From assembly GCA_039798745.1 (NCBI GenBank), contig JBDKFK010000036.1, positions 1 through 14,291 of the forward strand: a DNA stretch of 14,291 bases, given 5' to 3'. Below the pieces are notes generated by a model. The model did not search any database. It saw nothing but the letters and a program-made list of their open reading frames with translations, and was not told the DNA's origin. This stretch comes from JBDKFK01 sp039798745. GTDB taxonomy: Bacteria > Patescibacteriota > Microgenomatia > UBA1406 > GWC2-37-13. Positions 13,202-14,291 of this stretch are shown here, one piece after another (the stretch's first letter is position 1; each line of letters opens with the position of its first letter). Both the position numbers and the translations under genes were made by a program.

Positions 13202-14192
13202 CGGGATTAGGTAAATTTATAAACGTCGCTTCATGGGCCCATCGTATTGTCTGTGCAATCTGTTCTTCGTCAAGTACATTATGTTCACGAAGTAACTGTA
13301 TTTCGTCTCTTAGTCCGCGCCGATGCATAGCCGGATTATCGGTATTTATACATAACTTCACATTATTCTTAAAGAGTGTCTGGAGAATATGGCGGTAATG
13401 CTGCCAGTCTTTGGTGAAGCCGATCTTCATGTTTGAGGTTGGACAGATACAAAGCGTAAGATTTTTTTCAACCAGTTCTTTCATAAGCTCAGGTGAGTCT
13501 GCAGCTTTTATACCGTGGTTTACACGGTTGAGAGGTAATACTCTTATAACGTGTGCCATCTCTTCCCATGTGCCGTCTTCACCAGTATGTACTGTAGTTT
13601 TAAGGCCGGCTTCACGCGCTTCATGATAAAGATTGGTGTAGTCCTGATAAAAAAAGCCTTCTTTGTGAGGTCCTGCTATGTCTACACCTACAATACCCCT
13701 GTTTTTATATTTAATGGCTTTTTTTACAATAATTGTGTTTTGTTCATGCGTAAGACGGCGATCCAGTCCAAGAACAAGGCCGGCTCTGATATTCGGGAAT
13801 TCTATGAGAGCGCGTTCCATGCCGCGTAAGGCTGCGAGAATGATCTGATCAAGATCCTGTTCTCCGCCACGGTTACGGAACATGGGATTAAATGAAGGCT
13901 CCATAAGCGTAACATTGTTGGCTCTATATGCTCCCGAAACCACCTCATATACTGCCCGTTCCATGGCAAGAGGAGATGATTGTATAAGTTCGGTCCAGTG
14001 GAATAAGTCGTGGTAGTCGCTCCAGGTAACATGATCTTTGTTGAGGGTGACCATGTCGTAAAATTCCCAGTAGCTTTTGGAGGGAAGTTTGATACCTTGC
14101 TCATGCGCAATGCTCCATAAAATATGTGGGTCGACCGATTGGCCGAGATGAAAGTGAAGTTCGGCGAGTTCTTGCTTATGGACTATTTCCAT
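13182..14192 (-). CDS. Adenosine/AMP deaminase family enzyme with altered active-site residues
   Basis: A 336-residue amidohydrolase of the adenosine deaminase family. Zinc and catalytic motifs are present: ELHFHLGQS (H13, H15), VHTGE (H202, E205), NRVNHGI (H226), CPTSN (250-254) and NTDNP (D285). Two residues that contact the nucleoside in classical adenosine deaminases are changed: the Asp of HxHLDG is Gly17, and the second Asp of NTDDP is Asn286. The first contacts the ribose 5'-OH in mouse ADA, so its loss could make room for a 5'-phosphate. As first gene before guaB and guaA, an AMP-to-IMP role would complete a route from AMP to GMP. Adenosine, adenine or modified-nucleotide deamination remain open. 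ATG 14192 lies five bases past a TATAAT box, so the mRNA is probably leaderless. Confidence 0.8.
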   Translation of the reverse strand: MEIVHKQELAELHFHLGQSVDPHILWSIAHEQGIKLPSKSYWEFYDMVTLNKDHVTWSDYHDLFHWTELIQSSPLAMERAVYEVVSGAYRANNVTLMEPSFNPMFRNRGGEQDLDQIILAALRGMERALIEFPNIRAGLVLGLDRRLTHEQNTIIVKKAIKYKNRGIVGVDIAGPHKEGFFYQDYTNLYHEAREAGLKTTVHTGEDGTWEEMAHVIRVLPLNRVNHGIKAADSPELMKELVEKNLTLCICPTSNMKIGFTKDWQHYRHILQTLFKNNVKLCINTDNPAMHRRGLRDEIQLLREHNVLDEEQIAQTIRWAHEATFINLPNPDENLYL

Positions 14193-14197
14193 AAATA

Positions 14198-14225
14198 ATT
14201 ATAGCAAATAAAAATAATAATACAA
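14198..14225 (-). promoter_or_regulatory. Promoter of the purine operon, predicted leaderless start
   Basis: Minus-strand TTGTAT (14225-14220), a 16-base spacer and a perfect TATAAT (14203-14198). Only TATTT separates the -10 box from the ATG at 14192, so transcription should begin at or next to the start codon. There is no Shine-Dalgarno. Confidence 0.65.
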
Positions 14226-14231
14226 GTTGCG

Positions 14232-14240
14232 TGTTATAAT
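14232..14240 (+). promoter_or_regulatory. Extended -10 promoter of the rightward gene
   Basis: TGTTATAAT (14232-14240) is a TGnTATAAT extended -10. Ten bases separate it from the ATG at 14251, leaving at most about four leader bases. No good -35 is visible. It stands back to back with the purine operon promoter. Confidence 0.55.
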
Positions 14241-14250
14241 TTTACATACT

Positions 14251-14291
14251 ATGAGCGATAAAATACAAGGACAGGTAATAAAAAAAATAAC
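14251..14291 (+). CDS. 5' end of an unidentified rightward gene, cut by the window edge
   Basis: ATG at 14251 opens MSDKIQGQVIKKI, running off the right end. It is the only supported plus-strand gene in the window. It is preceded by an extended -10 box at ten bases and no Shine-Dalgarno, as expected for a leaderless mRNA. Thirteen residues do not allow a family call. Confidence 0.5.
   Translation, partial: MSDKIQGQVIKKI

Noticed and set aside
1..14291. CRISPR array, tRNA or rRNA genes, insertion sequences
   Set aside because: No regularly spaced direct repeats, no cloverleaf with a TTCRANNC arm, no rRNA-like segments and no transposase motifs were seen by eye on either strand.

Overview
The window is almost wholly coded on the minus strand and looks like a piece of a small streamlined bacterial genome, most likely Candidate Phyla Radiation (Patescibacteria). 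That placement is an inference. It rests on compact or trimmed housekeeping enzymes (an IMP dehydrogenase without its CBS module, a 417-residue SerRS), TAATATG stop-start gene junctions, at least one apparently leaderless operon, and hairpin-rich intergenic repeats. UGA acts as a stop (M20 peptidase and deaminase genes end in it), so the standard bacterial code applies.

Right part (8566-14291): a purine block, transcribed leftward, of an adenosine-deaminase-family enzyme, guaB, guaA and rdgB. The genes overlap or lie 2-6 bases apart. A palindromic repeat and serS follow. A rightward gene begins at 14251, so 14193-14250 is a divergent promoter region. The block reads as AMP/adenosine deamination, then IMP to XMP to GMP, plus ITP/XTP clean-up.

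Middle (5938-8501): a three-gene ABC-2 exporter, with an ATPase followed by two six-helix permeases. Each pair of genes is separated by one base.

Left part (1-5937): an accessory region of GC-richer genes with long structured 5' leaders. It holds an unrecognised 187-residue protein, a 571-residue protein resembling the PGM1/pre-ATP-grasp peptide ligases, an NPP-type SAM methyltransferase, an M20 peptidase, and the start of another gene at the left edge. The ligase, methyltransferase and peptidase probably act together on a peptide or amino-acid derivative.

The most interesting feature is a pair of related leaders, one upstream of the ligase gene (about 4373-4668) and one upstream of the 187-residue gene (about 5526-5900). 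Each has a good sigma70-type promoter, a short ORF whose ATG lies at the predicted transcription start, and a hairpin whose 3' arm can pair instead with the 5' arm of a following intrinsic terminator. Two further hairpins and a conserved tail follow. This is the layout of a ribosome-controlled transcription attenuator, used twice. A third long, structured leader (268-420, behind a TTGACA-17-TATAAT promoter) precedes the gene cut by the left edge.
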